From: Candidatus Neomicrothrix parvicella RN1 | GTDB taxonomy: Bacteria > Actinomycetota > Acidimicrobiia > Acidimicrobiales > VFJN01 | Direction: 5' to 3' | Length of the DNA: 52,190 bases | Assembly (NCBI GenBank): GCA_945898515.1 | Contig: CAMDIH010000007.1 | Coordinates: 1-52,190, forward strand | Part shown: positions 31,388 to 39,776 of the stretch, piece after piece | Numbering within the stretch: the stretch's first letter is position 1 | Layout of the letters: every line of letters starts with the position of its first letter | Notes under the pieces: model-generated | The model's database searches: none | What the model was told of the DNA's origin: nothing | The model's input: the letters and a program-made list of their open reading frames with translations, nothing else | Program-made: the position numbers and the translations under genes

Positions 31388-31683
31388 GGTGCATCCCCGA
31401 GCACCGATGGCACCCGGAACATGCCATCTTGCGTGGCAGGGGCCGCTGCCAGCACCGCATCGCGCACTCCGGACTGGCGCACCACATCGGGGCGCCACAC
31501 GTTCTGGAGTGGGTAGGGGTGTGAGGTGGGAGGCACGTCGTCGAGGTCTAGGGCCTCCACATCGGCCGCATTGGCCAAAATCGCCGCCAACTGGGGCGTG
31601 AACGTGTCGAGTTGCTCGTCGGTCAAGTTCAACCGAGCCAACTGGGCGACATGGGCTACTTCCTCACGCGAGAGCGATGCCAT
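31384..31683 (-). CDS. gatC: Asp/Glu-tRNA amidotransferase subunit C
   Basis: 99 residues, the usual size. The N-terminal [21 protein letters not shown] helix is the GatC hallmark, and the rest is an extended belt that in known structures wraps GatA and GatB together. First gene of the gatC-gatA-gatB-ilvD run. A TACGAT hexamer (minus strand, 31690-31695) ends 6 nt before the ATG, suggesting a leaderless promoter. In M. tuberculosis, ligA lies upstream of gatC; here about 12 kb of other genes separate them. Confidence 0.95.
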   Translation of the reverse strand: MASLSREEVAHVAQLARLNLTDEQLDTFTPQLAAILANAADVEALDLDDVPPTSHPYPLQNVWRPDVVRQSGVRDAVLAAAPATQDGMFRVPSVLGDAP

Positions 31684-31813
31684 GTGACCATCGTAGGGGC
31701 GGGATCCCCCACCTCAGGAATGCCAGGGAGCAAACCCACCCGGACGGGCCACTCGCTACGGTGTGGGTCCGGGTGGCGCGACCCACGTGCCCGTTGAGCA
31801 GGAAGTAGTCATC

Positions 31814-32674
31814 GTGGCTGTCGTCGTCATTACAGGATGTAGCAGTGGGTTCGGCCTCGAGGCAGCCCTCGCCTTCGCTCGCCGGGGCGACACGGTCTGC
31901 GCCACGATGCGCAACCTCGCCAAGGCCGATGTCCTTCGGGCTCGAGCCGCCGAGATGGGGGTGACGGTAGAGGTAGAGGCGCTGGACGTGACCGATGACG
32001 AGTCGGTGGCCCAGGCCATCGCCACGATCACTCAACACCACGGGGCCATCGACGTGCTGGTGAACAACGCCGGGGTGGGGTTTGGCGGCCCGGTGGAGAC
32101 GATGCCCATGGCGGCCGCGCAATCCCTCATGGACACCAATTTCTGGGGGGCGGTGCGCATGATCCGCGGTGTGCTTCCCGCCATGCGGGAACGACGCGCC
32201 GGCGTGATTATCAACGTCACGTCCATCAGCGGCCTCATTCCCGGCGCGCTCTACACCGGCATCTACGCCGCTTCGAAGCACGCGCTCGGTGCCCTCAGCG
32301 AGGCACTGCTCACCGAAGTGGGGCCCTACGGAGTGCGGGTGGTGTGTGTGGCACCGGGCTTTTCCGCCACCGAGATCAGCGCCAACCGCGAGACGACCGA
32401 CGACGGCATCGCCGGGTCGGTCTACGAGGCCGATGCGCGCTGGTGGAACGACTTCATGGCCAACAGCATCGCCAGCGGCGCCGGTGCGGCGTTCGTGGCC
32501 GAGGCCATCGTGGCGGCGAGCATCGATCCGGCTACGCCGCTCCAGCAGCCGGTAGGCGAGGACGCGGCCTTGTACCTCAACCTCTGGGATCAGACCCGCA
32601 CCTTCGAAACCTGGATCGAAACAGCCCTCGGCGTGGTGGAGATGACCGCCGGCCCCCGCCCCACCCCCCGCTGA
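31814..32674 (+). CDS. Short-chain dehydrogenase/reductase (SDR)
   Basis: About 286 residues. Classical SDR with the cofactor motif VVITGCSSGFGLEAALAFARRGD, VLVNNAGVGFGG, INVTSISGL containing the catalytic Ser, and YAASKHALGALSEAL with the Tyr-x3-Lys pair. Substrate cannot be told. The frame is open from 31763. I chose the GTG at 31814, which puts the Rossmann motif right at the N-terminus and has AGGAAG upstream; a TACGGT hexamer at 31757-31762 would start transcription about 45 nt before it. Divergent from gatC and upstream of the TetR-ABC cluster, with no visible link to it. Confidence 0.88.
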   Translation: MAVVVITGCSSGFGLEAALAFARRGDTVCATMRNLAKADVLRARAAEMGVTVEVEALDVTDDESVAQAIATITQHHGAIDVLVNNAGVGFGGPVETMPMAAAQSLMDTNFWGAVRMIRGVLPAMRERRAGVIINVTSISGLIPGALYTGIYAASKHALGALSEALLTEVGPYGVRVVCVAPGFSATEISANRETTDDGIAGSVYEADARWWNDFMANSIASGAGAAFVAEAIVAASIDPATPLQQPVGEDAALYLNLWDQTRTFETWIETALGVVEMTAGPRPTPR

Positions 32675-32731
32675 TCCCCGCCCGGGGCGCCGCACGCGAG
32701 ACCCCGGCACCCGTCGATCGACCCGGACAAG

Positions 32732-32762
32732 TTGTATGAGTGAGCACTCACTCAGATACTAT
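32732..32762 (+). promoter_or_regulatory. Predicted leaderless promoter of the tetR-ABC operon
   Basis: TTGTAT (32732-32737), 19-nt spacer, TACTAT (32757-32762), then exactly 7 nt to the GTG at 32770. The palindromic operator fills the spacer. Confidence 0.55.
32737..32754. promoter_or_regulatory. Palindromic TetR operator
   Basis: TGAGTGAG-CA-CTCACTCA: two perfect 8-bp inverted arms around a 2-nt centre. It lies between the predicted -35 and -10 of the adjacent TetR gene. TGAGTGAG/CTCACTCA arms are common in TetR-family operators, and position implies autorepression of the regulator-exporter operon. Confidence 0.75.
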
Positions 32763-32769
32763 CGACCGG

Positions 32770-33354
32770 GTGATCAAGGCCGACGAAGCCAAACGGCACC
32801 CCCGGGCCCCAGCCATGGCGCCCCTCGAACGGCGCGCCGCCATCATCGGAGCCACCCGAGTCCTCCTCCTAGAAAACGACGCCATGGTCACCACCCGGCA
32901 GATCGCCGAAGCCGCTGGCATCGCCGAGGGAACGATCTTTCGGGTGTTCAGCGACAAGGACGAGTTGATCCACGCCGTCATCGACGAAACCGTGGATCCG
33001 GCCCCCCTCGAACGGGCTCTCGAAGCGGTTGACCCCTCCGACCCCGTGGAGATCATGCTCACCGCCACCATCGAACTGCTGCAACGACGGGCCATCGAAA
33101 TCTGGCGCCTCATGGCCAGCGTGGGCCCGCAGTTCCACGATCGGGTCCATCGTCCCATGAGCGACAGTCCGGCGCTCGCGGCCCTGTTCCAGGCCCACCA
33201 CCACACCATCACCGTGCCCCCGGTGGAAGCGGCGCGCCGCCTGCGGGCCGTCACCCTCGCCACCAGCCATCCGATGCTGGTGGAGCAACCCATCACACCG
33301 GCGGAGATCACCACCATGTTTCTCTACGGCATCGCCCGACGGTCGCCGTGCTGA
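32770..33354 (+). CDS. TetR/AcrR-family regulator of the adjacent ABC exporter
   Basis: About 194 residues from the GTG at 32770. The helix-turn-helix is VTTRQIAEAAGIAEGTIFRVFSDKDELIHAVID; the C-terminal ligand domain is variable. An earlier in-frame GTG at 32740 would place the start inside the operator. The later GTG lies 7 nt after a TACTAT -10 element, so I prefer it as a leaderless start. The stop overlaps the first ABC gene by 7 nt, making regulator and both transporter halves one operon. The likely role is a ligand-released repressor of its own operon. Confidence 0.85.
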   Translation: MIKADEAKRHPRAPAMAPLERRAAIIGATRVLLLENDAMVTTRQIAEAAGIAEGTIFRVFSDKDELIHAVIDETVDPAPLERALEAVDPSDPVEIMLTATIELLQRRAIEIWRLMASVGPQFHDRVHRPMSDSPALAALFQAHHHTITVPPVEAARRLRAVTLATSHPMLVEQPITPAEITTMFLYGIARRSPC

Positions 33355-35081
33355 TCGGCCTCCTACGTTCGCACCTTCGGCCCTACCGTTCGATCCTTCT
33401 TCTTGTTGTGGTGCTGCAGACGGTGCAGTCGGCGGCGGCGCTGATGCTCCCCGGGCTGAACGCCGAGATCGTGGACCAGGGTGTGCTCATGGGCGACAAC
33501 GCCTACATCCGCTCCCGCGGCGCCCTCATGCTCCTGTTTTCGATCATTCAAGTGCTCTTCGCCATCGCGGCAGTGCGGTTCGGGGCCAAAGTGGCCATGG
33601 AGTTCGGCCGGGACCTGCGCACCCACCTCTTCCACCAGGTCAACAGCTTCTCCGCGCGAGAGGTAGGCACCTTTGGGGCGCCCTCGCTGATCACCCGCAT
33701 CACCAACGACGTCCAACAGGTGCAGATACTGGTGGTGATGGCCTGCACCATGGCCATCGCCGCCCCCATCACCATCGTGGTGGGCCTCTACATGGCCCTG
33801 CAGCAAGACGTCGGGCTGTCGATCGTGATGGTGTTCGCCATGCCCATCGCCGCCATCGTGCTCGGCGTCATCGTGGGCCTTATGGTGCCAGCCTTCCGCA
33901 AGATGCAGGATCAAATCGATCGCATCAATCGCGTGATGCGCGAACAGATCACCGGCATACGGGTGGTGCGCTCCTTCGCACGAGAGCCCCAGGAGCAAGC
34001 CCGTTTCGCCGAGGCAAGTTCCGAACTCACCGCCACCGCGCTGCGCAGTGGGCGCCTGATGTCGGCCATGTTCCCCACCGTCAACGTGCTCATCAACCTC
34101 TCCAGCGTGGCCGTGTTGTGGCTCGGTGCCTACGCGGTGAGCAGCGGCCAACTCGAGGTGGGGTCGCTCATCGCCTACTTGAGCTATCTCGTGCAGATCC
34201 TGATGTCGGTGGTGATGGCCACCTTCACGATCTCGATGGTGCCCCGCGCCTCGGTGTCGAGCGGCCGGATCACCGAGGTCCTCCTCACCGACCCCTCCGT
34301 GGCTCCCCCGCTCACCCCGGTGCGCAACGTGCCTCGTCTCGGCACCCTTGAGATGCGCGAGGTTGGGTTTCACTACCCCGGCGCCGAGAAGCCCGTACTC
34401 AGCGACCTGAGTTTCACCACCACCCCGGGCCAGACCACCGCCATCGTGGGCAGCACCGGGGCCGGGAAAACCACCCTGGTGGGCCTGGTGCCCCGTCTGT
34501 TCGATGTCACCTCGGGCACGGTGCTGGTCGACGGCGTGGACGTACGTGATCTGGAACCAGAGCGCCTCTCGAACTGCATCGGCCTCGTACCCCAGACGCC
34601 GTATTTGTTCTCCGGCACGGTGGCCAGCAACCTTCGTTTCAGTAAGCCCGATGCCACCGACGAGGAAATGTGGGAGGCCCTCGAGGTGGCGCAGGCCGCC
34701 GACTTCGTGCGAGCCATGCCGGGCGCTCTGGAGGCCCGCATCGATCAAGGCGGTGCCAACGTGTCGGGCGGACAACGCCAGCGGCTGTCCATTGCTCGTG
34801 CGCTGGTGCGACGACCATCGATCTACTTGTTCGACGACTCGTTCTCGGCACTAGACCTCACCACCGATGCCAACCTTCGCGCCGCCCTGGTGCCCTACAC
34901 CGCCGATGCGGCGGTAGTGATCGTGGCGCAGCGGGTATCCACCATCGCCACCGCGGATGCCATCCTCGTGCTCAAGGATGGCCGGCTCGTGGGTCGGGGG
35001 ACGCACGCCGAACTCTTGGCTGATTGCCCCACCTACGCCGAGATCGTGCAGTCCCAGATCGGGGAACGGTCCGCCGCATGA
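33348..35081 (+). CDS. ABC exporter half-transporter, degenerate-site subunit
   Basis: 577 residues: an N-terminal six-helix type IV exporter membrane domain (about 1-310) and a C-terminal nucleotide-binding domain. Walker A is GSTGAGKTT and the signature is VSGGQRQR (consensus type). Walker B is IYLFDDSFSALD, with Asp in place of the catalytic Glu, and the switch region is VAQRVSTI with Gln in place of His. These substitutions mark the degenerate-site partner of heterodimeric exporters such as BmrC or TM287. GTG start overlapping the TetR stop; its own stop overlaps the next gene by 4 nt. Substrate unknown. Confidence 0.9.
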   Translation: MLIGLLRSHLRPYRSILLLVVVLQTVQSAAALMLPGLNAEIVDQGVLMGDNAYIRSRGALMLLFSIIQVLFAIAAVRFGAKVAMEFGRDLRTHLFHQVNSFSAREVGTFGAPSLITRITNDVQQVQILVVMACTMAIAAPITIVVGLYMALQQDVGLSIVMVFAMPIAAIVLGVIVGLMVPAFRKMQDQIDRINRVMREQITGIRVVRSFAREPQEQARFAEASSELTATALRSGRLMSAMFPTVNVLINLSSVAVLWLGAYAVSSGQLEVGSLIAYLSYLVQILMSVVMATFTISMVPRASVSSGRITEVLLTDPSVAPPLTPVRNVPRLGTLEMREVGFHYPGAEKPVLSDLSFTTTPGQTTAIVGSTGAGKTTLVGLVPRLFDVTSGTVLVDGVDVRDLEPERLSNCIGLVPQTPYLFSGTVASNLRFSKPDATDEEMWEALEVAQAADFVRAMPGALEARIDQGGANVSGGQRQRLSIARALVRRPSIYLFDDSFSALDLTTDANLRAALVPYTADAAVVIVAQRVSTIATADAILVLKDGRLVGRGTHAELLADCPTYAEIVQSQIGERSAA

Positions 35082-36943
35082 GCACCGACACCGACGACCC
35101 GAAGATCGACCTCACCGCCCCCGATACCCGAGCGGCGAGCCGCTGGAACTCTGCCGGCATGCCCACCGAGAAGTCCAGCGATTTCACCGTGGCGATCCGC
35201 CGCCTGGTCCAGCTGCTGGGCCCGGAACGGCCCGTGCTGGTGCTGGTGGCCATCACCGCCATCGTAAGCGCCACCCTCAACGTGATCGGACCGCGCGTGC
35301 TCGGCCACGGAACCGACGTGATCGTGCGAGGAATGCGCAGTCCCACCGGCATCGACATCAACGAGCTCCATCGCGTGCTCCGCCACGCGATCGCTCTCTA
35401 CGCCGGTTCGGCACTGCTTTCCCTAGCCACGGCATGGATGATCGCCGGTGTGGTGCAGCGACTCATGCACCGACTGCGCCTGCGGGCTGAAGGCAAGGTG
35501 CACGCGCTGCCGCTTCGTTACATCGACCGCCAGGCCCGCGGTGACCTCCTCAGCCGAGTGACCAACGACCTCGACAATCTGGCGCAAAGCCTGCAGCAGA
35601 CCTTGAGCCAAATGCTCACGTCGGTACTTCTGCTTATCGGCGTCGCCGCCATGATGATCCTGATCTCCCCGCCACTGGCCCTCGTCGCCCTCACCACCGT
35701 TCCCATCTCGGTCTTTGGCATGAAGAAAGTGGCCGCTCGGGCCCGCCCGAAATACCTCGCCCAGTGGGGCGCTACGGGCACCCTCAACGGTCAGATCGAA
35801 GAGGCCTTCACCGGCCACGCCATCGTGCAAGCCTTTGGTCGCCAGCCGGAGGTGGAAAGCCGCTTCGCTACCACCAACGACACGCTCTTCGAGGCCGCTT
35901 TCGGCGCCCAGTTCATGTCCAGCCTGATGCAGCCGCTCACGATGTTCCTCGGCAACATTCAATACGTACTCGTGGCGGTGGTCGGCGGGATGCGGGTGGC
36001 CACCGGCAGCGTCTCGATCGGCGATGTCCAGGCCTTTATTCAGTACTCGCGCACCTTCTCGATGCCCCTCACCCAGTTGGCTTCGATGCTGAACGTTTTC
36101 CAGTCGGGGATCGCCTCCCTCGAGCGGGTGCTCGAACTGCTCGACAGCGAGGAAGAGTCGCCCGATCCGATCGATAGCGCCCCCCTGGCCCCCATCGCCG
36201 GGCGGGTCGCCTTCGAAGACGTGTCCTTCTCCTACGATCCCAACCGCCCCCTCATCGAACATCTCTCCCTCGTGGCCGAACCAGGGCAGACCATCGCCAT
36301 CGTGGGCCCTACCGGGGCCGGGAAAACCACCCTGGTGAACCTCATCATGCGGTTCTACGACCTCGACGGAGGTCGCATCACCCTCGATGGACGCGACATC
36401 GCCCGCATCCCGAGACGGGCGCTGCGCCGCGACATCGGCATGGTGCTCCAGGACACGTGGCTCTTCGGAGGGACCATCCGCGAGAACATCGCCTACGGCC
36501 AACCCGGTGCCTCGGAGGAGCAGATTCTCGCGGCGGCACGATCCACCTGCGTCGACCATTTCGTGGCCACCCTGCCCGACGGCTACGACACCGTCATCAA
36601 CGAGGAGGGCGACAACATCTCGGCGGGACAAAAACAGTTGATCACCATCGCCCGAGCCTTCCTGTCCCAACCGGCCATCCTCATCCTCGACGAAGCCACC
36701 AGTTCTGTCGACACGCTCACCGAGGTGCTCATCCAAGAGGCCATGAACGCTCTTCGGGTAGACCGCACCAGCTTTGTGATCGCCCACCGGCTCTCCACGA
36801 TCCGGGGCGCCGATGTGATCCTGGTGATGGAGGACGGCCGCATTGTGGAGCAGGGCAACCACAACGACCTACTCAGCCACGATGGGCCCTACTTCCACCT
36901 CTACAACTCGCAGTTCAGCGCCGCCGCCGCCGAAGTTTCCTAA
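35078..36943 (+). CDS. ABC exporter half-transporter, consensus-site subunit
   Basis: 621 residues from the ATG that overlaps the previous stop (ATGA). An N-terminal extension of about 45 polar residues precedes six membrane helices and the nucleotide-binding domain. Walker A is GPTGAGKTT, Walker B is ILILDEATSSVD with the catalytic Glu, and the H-loop is IAHRLSTI, all consensus; the signature is the atypical ISAGQKQ. It therefore complements the upstream subunit: its Walker motifs with that subunit's VSGGQ form the competent ATP site. Together they form a probable multidrug or lipid exporter controlled by the TetR protein. Confidence 0.9.
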   Translation: MSTDTDDPKIDLTAPDTRAASRWNSAGMPTEKSSDFTVAIRRLVQLLGPERPVLVLVAITAIVSATLNVIGPRVLGHGTDVIVRGMRSPTGIDINELHRVLRHAIALYAGSALLSLATAWMIAGVVQRLMHRLRLRAEGKVHALPLRYIDRQARGDLLSRVTNDLDNLAQSLQQTLSQMLTSVLLLIGVAAMMILISPPLALVALTTVPISVFGMKKVAARARPKYLAQWGATGTLNGQIEEAFTGHAIVQAFGRQPEVESRFATTNDTLFEAAFGAQFMSSLMQPLTMFLGNIQYVLVAVVGGMRVATGSVSIGDVQAFIQYSRTFSMPLTQLASMLNVFQSGIASLERVLELLDSEEESPDPIDSAPLAPIAGRVAFEDVSFSYDPNRPLIEHLSLVAEPGQTIAIVGPTGAGKTTLVNLIMRFYDLDGGRITLDGRDIARIPRRALRRDIGMVLQDTWLFGGTIRENIAYGQPGASEEQILAAARSTCVDHFVATLPDGYDTVINEEGDNISAGQKQLITIARAFLSQPAILILDEATSSVDTLTEVLIQEAMNALRVDRTSFVIAHRLSTIRGADVILVMEDGRIVEQGNHNDLLSHDGPYFHLYNSQFSAAAAEVS

Positions 36944-36968
36944 AGCACCCGTGGCGGAAGTGCAGAGA

Positions 36969-37361
36969 TCAGCTCACCGGGGGTAACAAGGTAAGAGGCA
37001 CCACCGTCACCGGACCTGACCCCACGCGGCAATGCGCTTCGATGGTGGAAGGGGTGGTGGCGTAGGTGAGTTCGGCCCGCACCAACCGATAGGTGAACTT
37101 CCCCGGCTCCACCGTGAAAGGCGAGGCGTTGCGGGCCACCTGCTCCCCGGCCTCGTCGCGAAACTCCACCACCAGTACTCCCTCCCCCGCCTCTTCGGCG
37201 CGGCAGCGCACCAGCACGATGAGATGGGGAGTGACGGTGACCGGCGCGGGCTCCGGTGCAGCCATGGAAAACATGATGCCGTTCAAATCGATACGGGTAG
37301 AGGGCCCGGGTGCCTCCCGCAACTGCAGATCCTCGCTAAACAGGGCCGACACGATGTCCAT
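36969..37361 (-). CDS. Hypothetical protein, 130 residues
   Basis: Small soluble protein predicted to be mostly beta-strand: MDIVSALFSEDLQL, LNGIMFSM, TVTPHLIVLVRCRAEEAG, VLVVEFRDEAGEQVARN, KFTYRLVRAELTY. The pattern (an N-terminal sensor-like strand, then Ig-like strands) resembles small actinobacterial DUF proteins, but I cannot name the family. A TAGCCT hexamer lies 8 nt before the ATG on the minus strand, so a leaderless mRNA is possible. It is downstream of the hydrolase gene on the same strand and convergent with the ABC operon (25-nt gap). Confidence 0.65.
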   Translation of the reverse strand: MDIVSALFSEDLQLREAPGPSTRIDLNGIMFSMAAPEPAPVTVTPHLIVLVRCRAEEAGEGVLVVEFRDEAGEQVARNASPFTVEPGKFTYRLVRAELTYATTPSTIEAHCRVGSGPVTVVPLTLLPPVS

Positions 37362-37421
37362 GGGCCGACAGGCTAATAGGCGTGGTCGGAGCCCCCACCA
37401 AACCCGCCGGAGCCGGGCCCC

Positions 37422-38204
37422 TCAGCCTGCGGTGACCTGCCGCGCAAAGGCCACCGTGGCCGACTCAACCTCGGCTCGGTCGTAGTCCAGCGTGGCGACG
37501 TGATAGCTCTTCTCGAGCCAAAGGTGCTCCACCGGGCCCTGGATTTCCGCGGCCAGGATGTTGCTGTCCTCAGGGTTCACCACATGGTCCTGCCGGCTGG
37601 TGATCACCAGGGCCGGCATCGTGATCTCCCCCAGGCGTTCCCGCACCTGCTTTCCCGCTTCCATCATCGTGAGCAGGGCTCGCAGGGGGGTGGCGTCGTA
37701 GGACAACTCCTCGGAAGCGGGATCGGCAATGTCGCCGCCGATGGACTCCATGGTTTCCATGCCGCCATCCAGCATCGCCGCCACCGCCGTGACCATCTCC
37801 GCCGGAACCGCCACCGGTGCGTTGATCAACACGATGCCCGCCAGTTCGGGATGACCTTCGGCCACCGCGGCGGTGAGGGCACCGCCCATCGAAAGGCCCA
37901 CCACGATGCAACGGCCCTCCGGGGAGCGAGCCGCCAGGGCATCGAGCGAACGCTCAGCCTCGGCGCGCCAGTCGTCCCATTCGGTGTGCACCATGTCTTC
38001 GATGCTCGTGCCATGTCCGGGCAGGCGCGGCATCTCCACGTTGAAACCAGCGTCGGCGAGGGCTTCGGCCAAGGGCCGCATGGAGAGCGGGTTTCCGGTG
38101 AAGCCGTGGAGCACCAGCGCGCCATGGGGGCCGCCGCCGGGCGACGACCACGCTTCACAACCAGGCAGGATCGGGTGAACATCGTCGGCGGGAGTACGAG
38201 GCAT
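37422..38204 (-). CDS. Alpha/beta hydrolase, carboxylesterase or monoacylglycerol-lipase-like
   Basis: 260 residues. ALVLHGFTGNPLSMRPLAEAL forms the oxyanion strand-loop, VVGLSMGGALTAA is the nucleophile elbow, ALVITSRQDHVVNPE carries the acid, and WLEKSYHVATLDYDRAEV carries the catalytic His. The pattern is closest to Est30-type carboxylesterases and bacterial monoacylglycerol lipases. No signal peptide. The start at the ATG giving MPRTPADD has TACCAT ending 6 nt upstream. It follows the ferredoxin gene by 23 nt on the same strand. Confidence 0.87.
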   Translation of the reverse strand: MPRTPADDVHPILPGCEAWSSPGGGPHGALVLHGFTGNPLSMRPLAEALADAGFNVEMPRLPGHGTSIEDMVHTEWDDWRAEAERSLDALAARSPEGRCIVVGLSMGGALTAAVAEGHPELAGIVLINAPVAVPAEMVTAVAAMLDGGMETMESIGGDIADPASEELSYDATPLRALLTMMEAGKQVRERLGEITMPALVITSRQDHVVNPEDSNILAAEIQGPVEHLWLEKSYHVATLDYDRAEVESATVAFARQVTAG

Positions 38205-38227
38205 CCCCGGATGGTAGCGCCCCGTTC

Positions 38228-38533
38228 TCAGCGGTACGGGTCGTCGCTGCTCTGCTCTTGCCACCAACTATCGACGGCGGGCGTCCAGTCCGGATCCGGG
38301 TAAATGCAGTCCACCGGACACGGATCGAGGCACTTGTCGCAGCCCGAGCAGAGTTCGGGAATGATGATCACATCGAGTCCGTGGTTGAAAATGGCGCCGA
38401 ACTGGGGCGGACAATGCCGAATACAGGTGTCGCAGTTAATGCAGATCGACATGTCGATCAGCAGAGGCGGGTTCTTCCATTTGGGGTTTCTCGTGCGGTC
38501 AGCGATCCGCTCGGGCCGAGTGCTCGCCGCCAT
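38228..38533 (-). CDS. Two-cluster 4Fe-4S ferredoxin
   Basis: 101 residues with two cysteine motifs, CINCDTCIRHCP and CSGCDKCLDPCPVDC, typical of 2x[4Fe-4S] ferredoxins, flanked by basic N-terminal and acidic/Trp C-terminal tails. It is an electron carrier; the partner is unknown. The ATG at 38533 has TACCGT (38541-38546 on the minus strand) ending 7 nt upstream, so the mRNA is probably leaderless. The TetR palindrome at 38566-38581 lies at the expected -35 position, so the divergent TetR protein may also control this gene and the hydrolase behind it. Confidence 0.88.
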   Translation of the reverse strand: MAASTRPERIADRTRNPKWKNPPLLIDMSICINCDTCIRHCPPQFGAIFNHGLDVIIIPELCSGCDKCLDPCPVDCIYPDPDWTPAVDSWWQEQSSDDPYR

Positions 38534-38565
38534 GCCTGCGACGGTAGCACCGAGTGGGGTGGCGA

Positions 38566-38581
38566 TTGACCGGCGGGTCAA
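38566..38581. promoter_or_regulatory. TetR operator, site 1 (ferredoxin/tetR intergenic)
   Basis: Perfect inverted arms TTGACC-GGCG-GGTCAA between the divergent ferredoxin and tetR genes. With one flanking base on the left and two on the right, it matches site 2 (41322-41337) at 17 of 19 positions. It provides a TTGACC -35-like hexamer in both directions, so binding here should block both promoters. Confidence 0.75.
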
Positions 38582-38603
38582 GACTGGGGCACGCTCTGGA
38601 CCG

Positions 38604-39248
38604 ATGGAACCCGACCGAAGGCTCACCGCGCAAGGCATGGAGCGCAAACAGCAGCTGCTCGATTGCGCCGCCGAACTCTTCGCCGAGCGCGGCTACGCCG
38701 AAACTCGGGTGATCGACATCGTGCGGGCCGCCGGCGTAGCCAAGGGCCTGTTCTATTGGTACTTCGAGAACAAAGAAGCCCTCTTCAAAGAGTTGGCCGG
38801 CAGCATTCGTCTCAATCTCCGCCGCCAACAAGGCGCCGCCCTCGATCCCGGTGCCACTCCACTGGTGAACCTCTACCGGGGTACAGAAAGTTCGGTGATC
38901 TTCATGGCCGAGCACGCGCCCTACTTCTCACTCCTCGAGGAGGAAGGCCGCAACTTCGTTGACGTCATGCGCCAGGGCACCCAGCAACACATCAAAGACA
39001 TGGTGCAACTCATCAAAGCCGGCCAAAGCGATGGCACCATTCGGGAGGAGAACCCCATGCTGCTTGCACTGGGCGTGGTGGGGTCGGTGGGCCACTACTC
39101 CCGGGTCCACCGCACCGGCCGCATCGACCTCTCACTCCCCGAGTTGGCGGCGTTCGTGGCTCGCTATGTGGTGCACTCCGTCGCCTCCGGCGATGTGTCG
39201 GTACGCGATGCCCTGCGGCAGGTAACTGCCGTCGCCGCCCCGGTTTGA
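38604..39248 (+). CDS. TetR/AcrR-family transcriptional regulator
   Basis: 214 residues from the ATG giving MEPDRRLTAQG. The helix-turn-helix is VIDIVRAAGVAKGLFYWYFENKEALFKEL (about residues 36-64), and the helical ligand domain follows. The frame is open 300 nt upstream, but that part overlaps the ferredoxin gene and is a shadow. A palindrome 22 nt before the start and a near-identical one at the MFS exporter promoter 2.7 kb away suggest it regulates itself, the ferredoxin operon and the exporter. Ligand unknown; the C-terminal domain has no recognisable specific type. Confidence 0.88.
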   Translation: MEPDRRLTAQGMERKQQLLDCAAELFAERGYAETRVIDIVRAAGVAKGLFYWYFENKEALFKELAGSIRLNLRRQQGAALDPGATPLVNLYRGTESSVIFMAEHAPYFSLLEEEGRNFVDVMRQGTQQHIKDMVQLIKAGQSDGTIREENPMLLALGVVGSVGHYSRVHRTGRIDLSLPELAAFVARYVVHSVASGDVSVRDALRQVTAVAAPV

Positions 39249-39357
39249 AACGCGCTGGGATCCCACGGCCACAGCAAAAGAGCTCCAACTCGTCTGCGCC
39301 CCGGCGGTGCTACCCTCCGGCACATCCAGCCACCACCGACGTAGAGGAAATCTCACC

Positions 39358-39768
39358 ATGGCCCAGTACCCCTTTCTCTCCAGCGAATGGCTCGCCGCCT
39401 CCCAACAGATCCGGGCCGAATACGCCGATACCCTCGCCGCCCCCGCGCACTCCGTGCGGATGAACCAGGTCATCACCGAGGTTCCCTTCGGCTCGGGCAC
39501 CATCGACGCCCACCTCGACACCTCCGACGGTAAAGCCAACATGGATCTGGGGCATCTGGACGGCCCCGACCTCACGGTCACCCTCGACTACGCCACCGCC
39601 AAAGCAATCCTCGTGGAGGGCAACCCCCAGGTGGGCATGCAGGCCTTCATGGCCGGGAAGATCAAGGTCCAAGGCGACATGACCAAGATGATGGCCATGC
39701 AGCAAGGCACTCCGGATCCTGTCGCGCTGGAAGTGGCCGCCAAGATTCAGGCCATCACCTCCGACTGA
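39358..39768 (+). CDS. SCP2 sterol-carrier-like domain protein
   Basis: 136 residues. The SCP2 fold is suggested by the C-terminal half: DLTVTLDYATAKAILVEGNPQVGMQAFMAGKIKVQGDMTKMMAM, where the F-x-x-GKIKVxGD block is the family hallmark. SCP2 proteins carry lipids or act as lipid-binding modules. The ATG at 39358 has AGAGGAAA about 9 nt upstream, and a TACCCT hexamer at 39311-39316 could be its promoter. It is 109 nt after tetR and convergent with the MFS gene (8-nt gap). Partner and lipid unknown. Confidence 0.85.
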   Translation: MAQYPFLSSEWLAASQQIRAEYADTLAAPAHSVRMNQVITEVPFGSGTIDAHLDTSDGKANMDLGHLDGPDLTVTLDYATAKAILVEGNPQVGMQAFMAGKIKVQGDMTKMMAMQQGTPDPVALEVAAKIQAITSD

Positions 39769-39776
39769 TCGGATCC

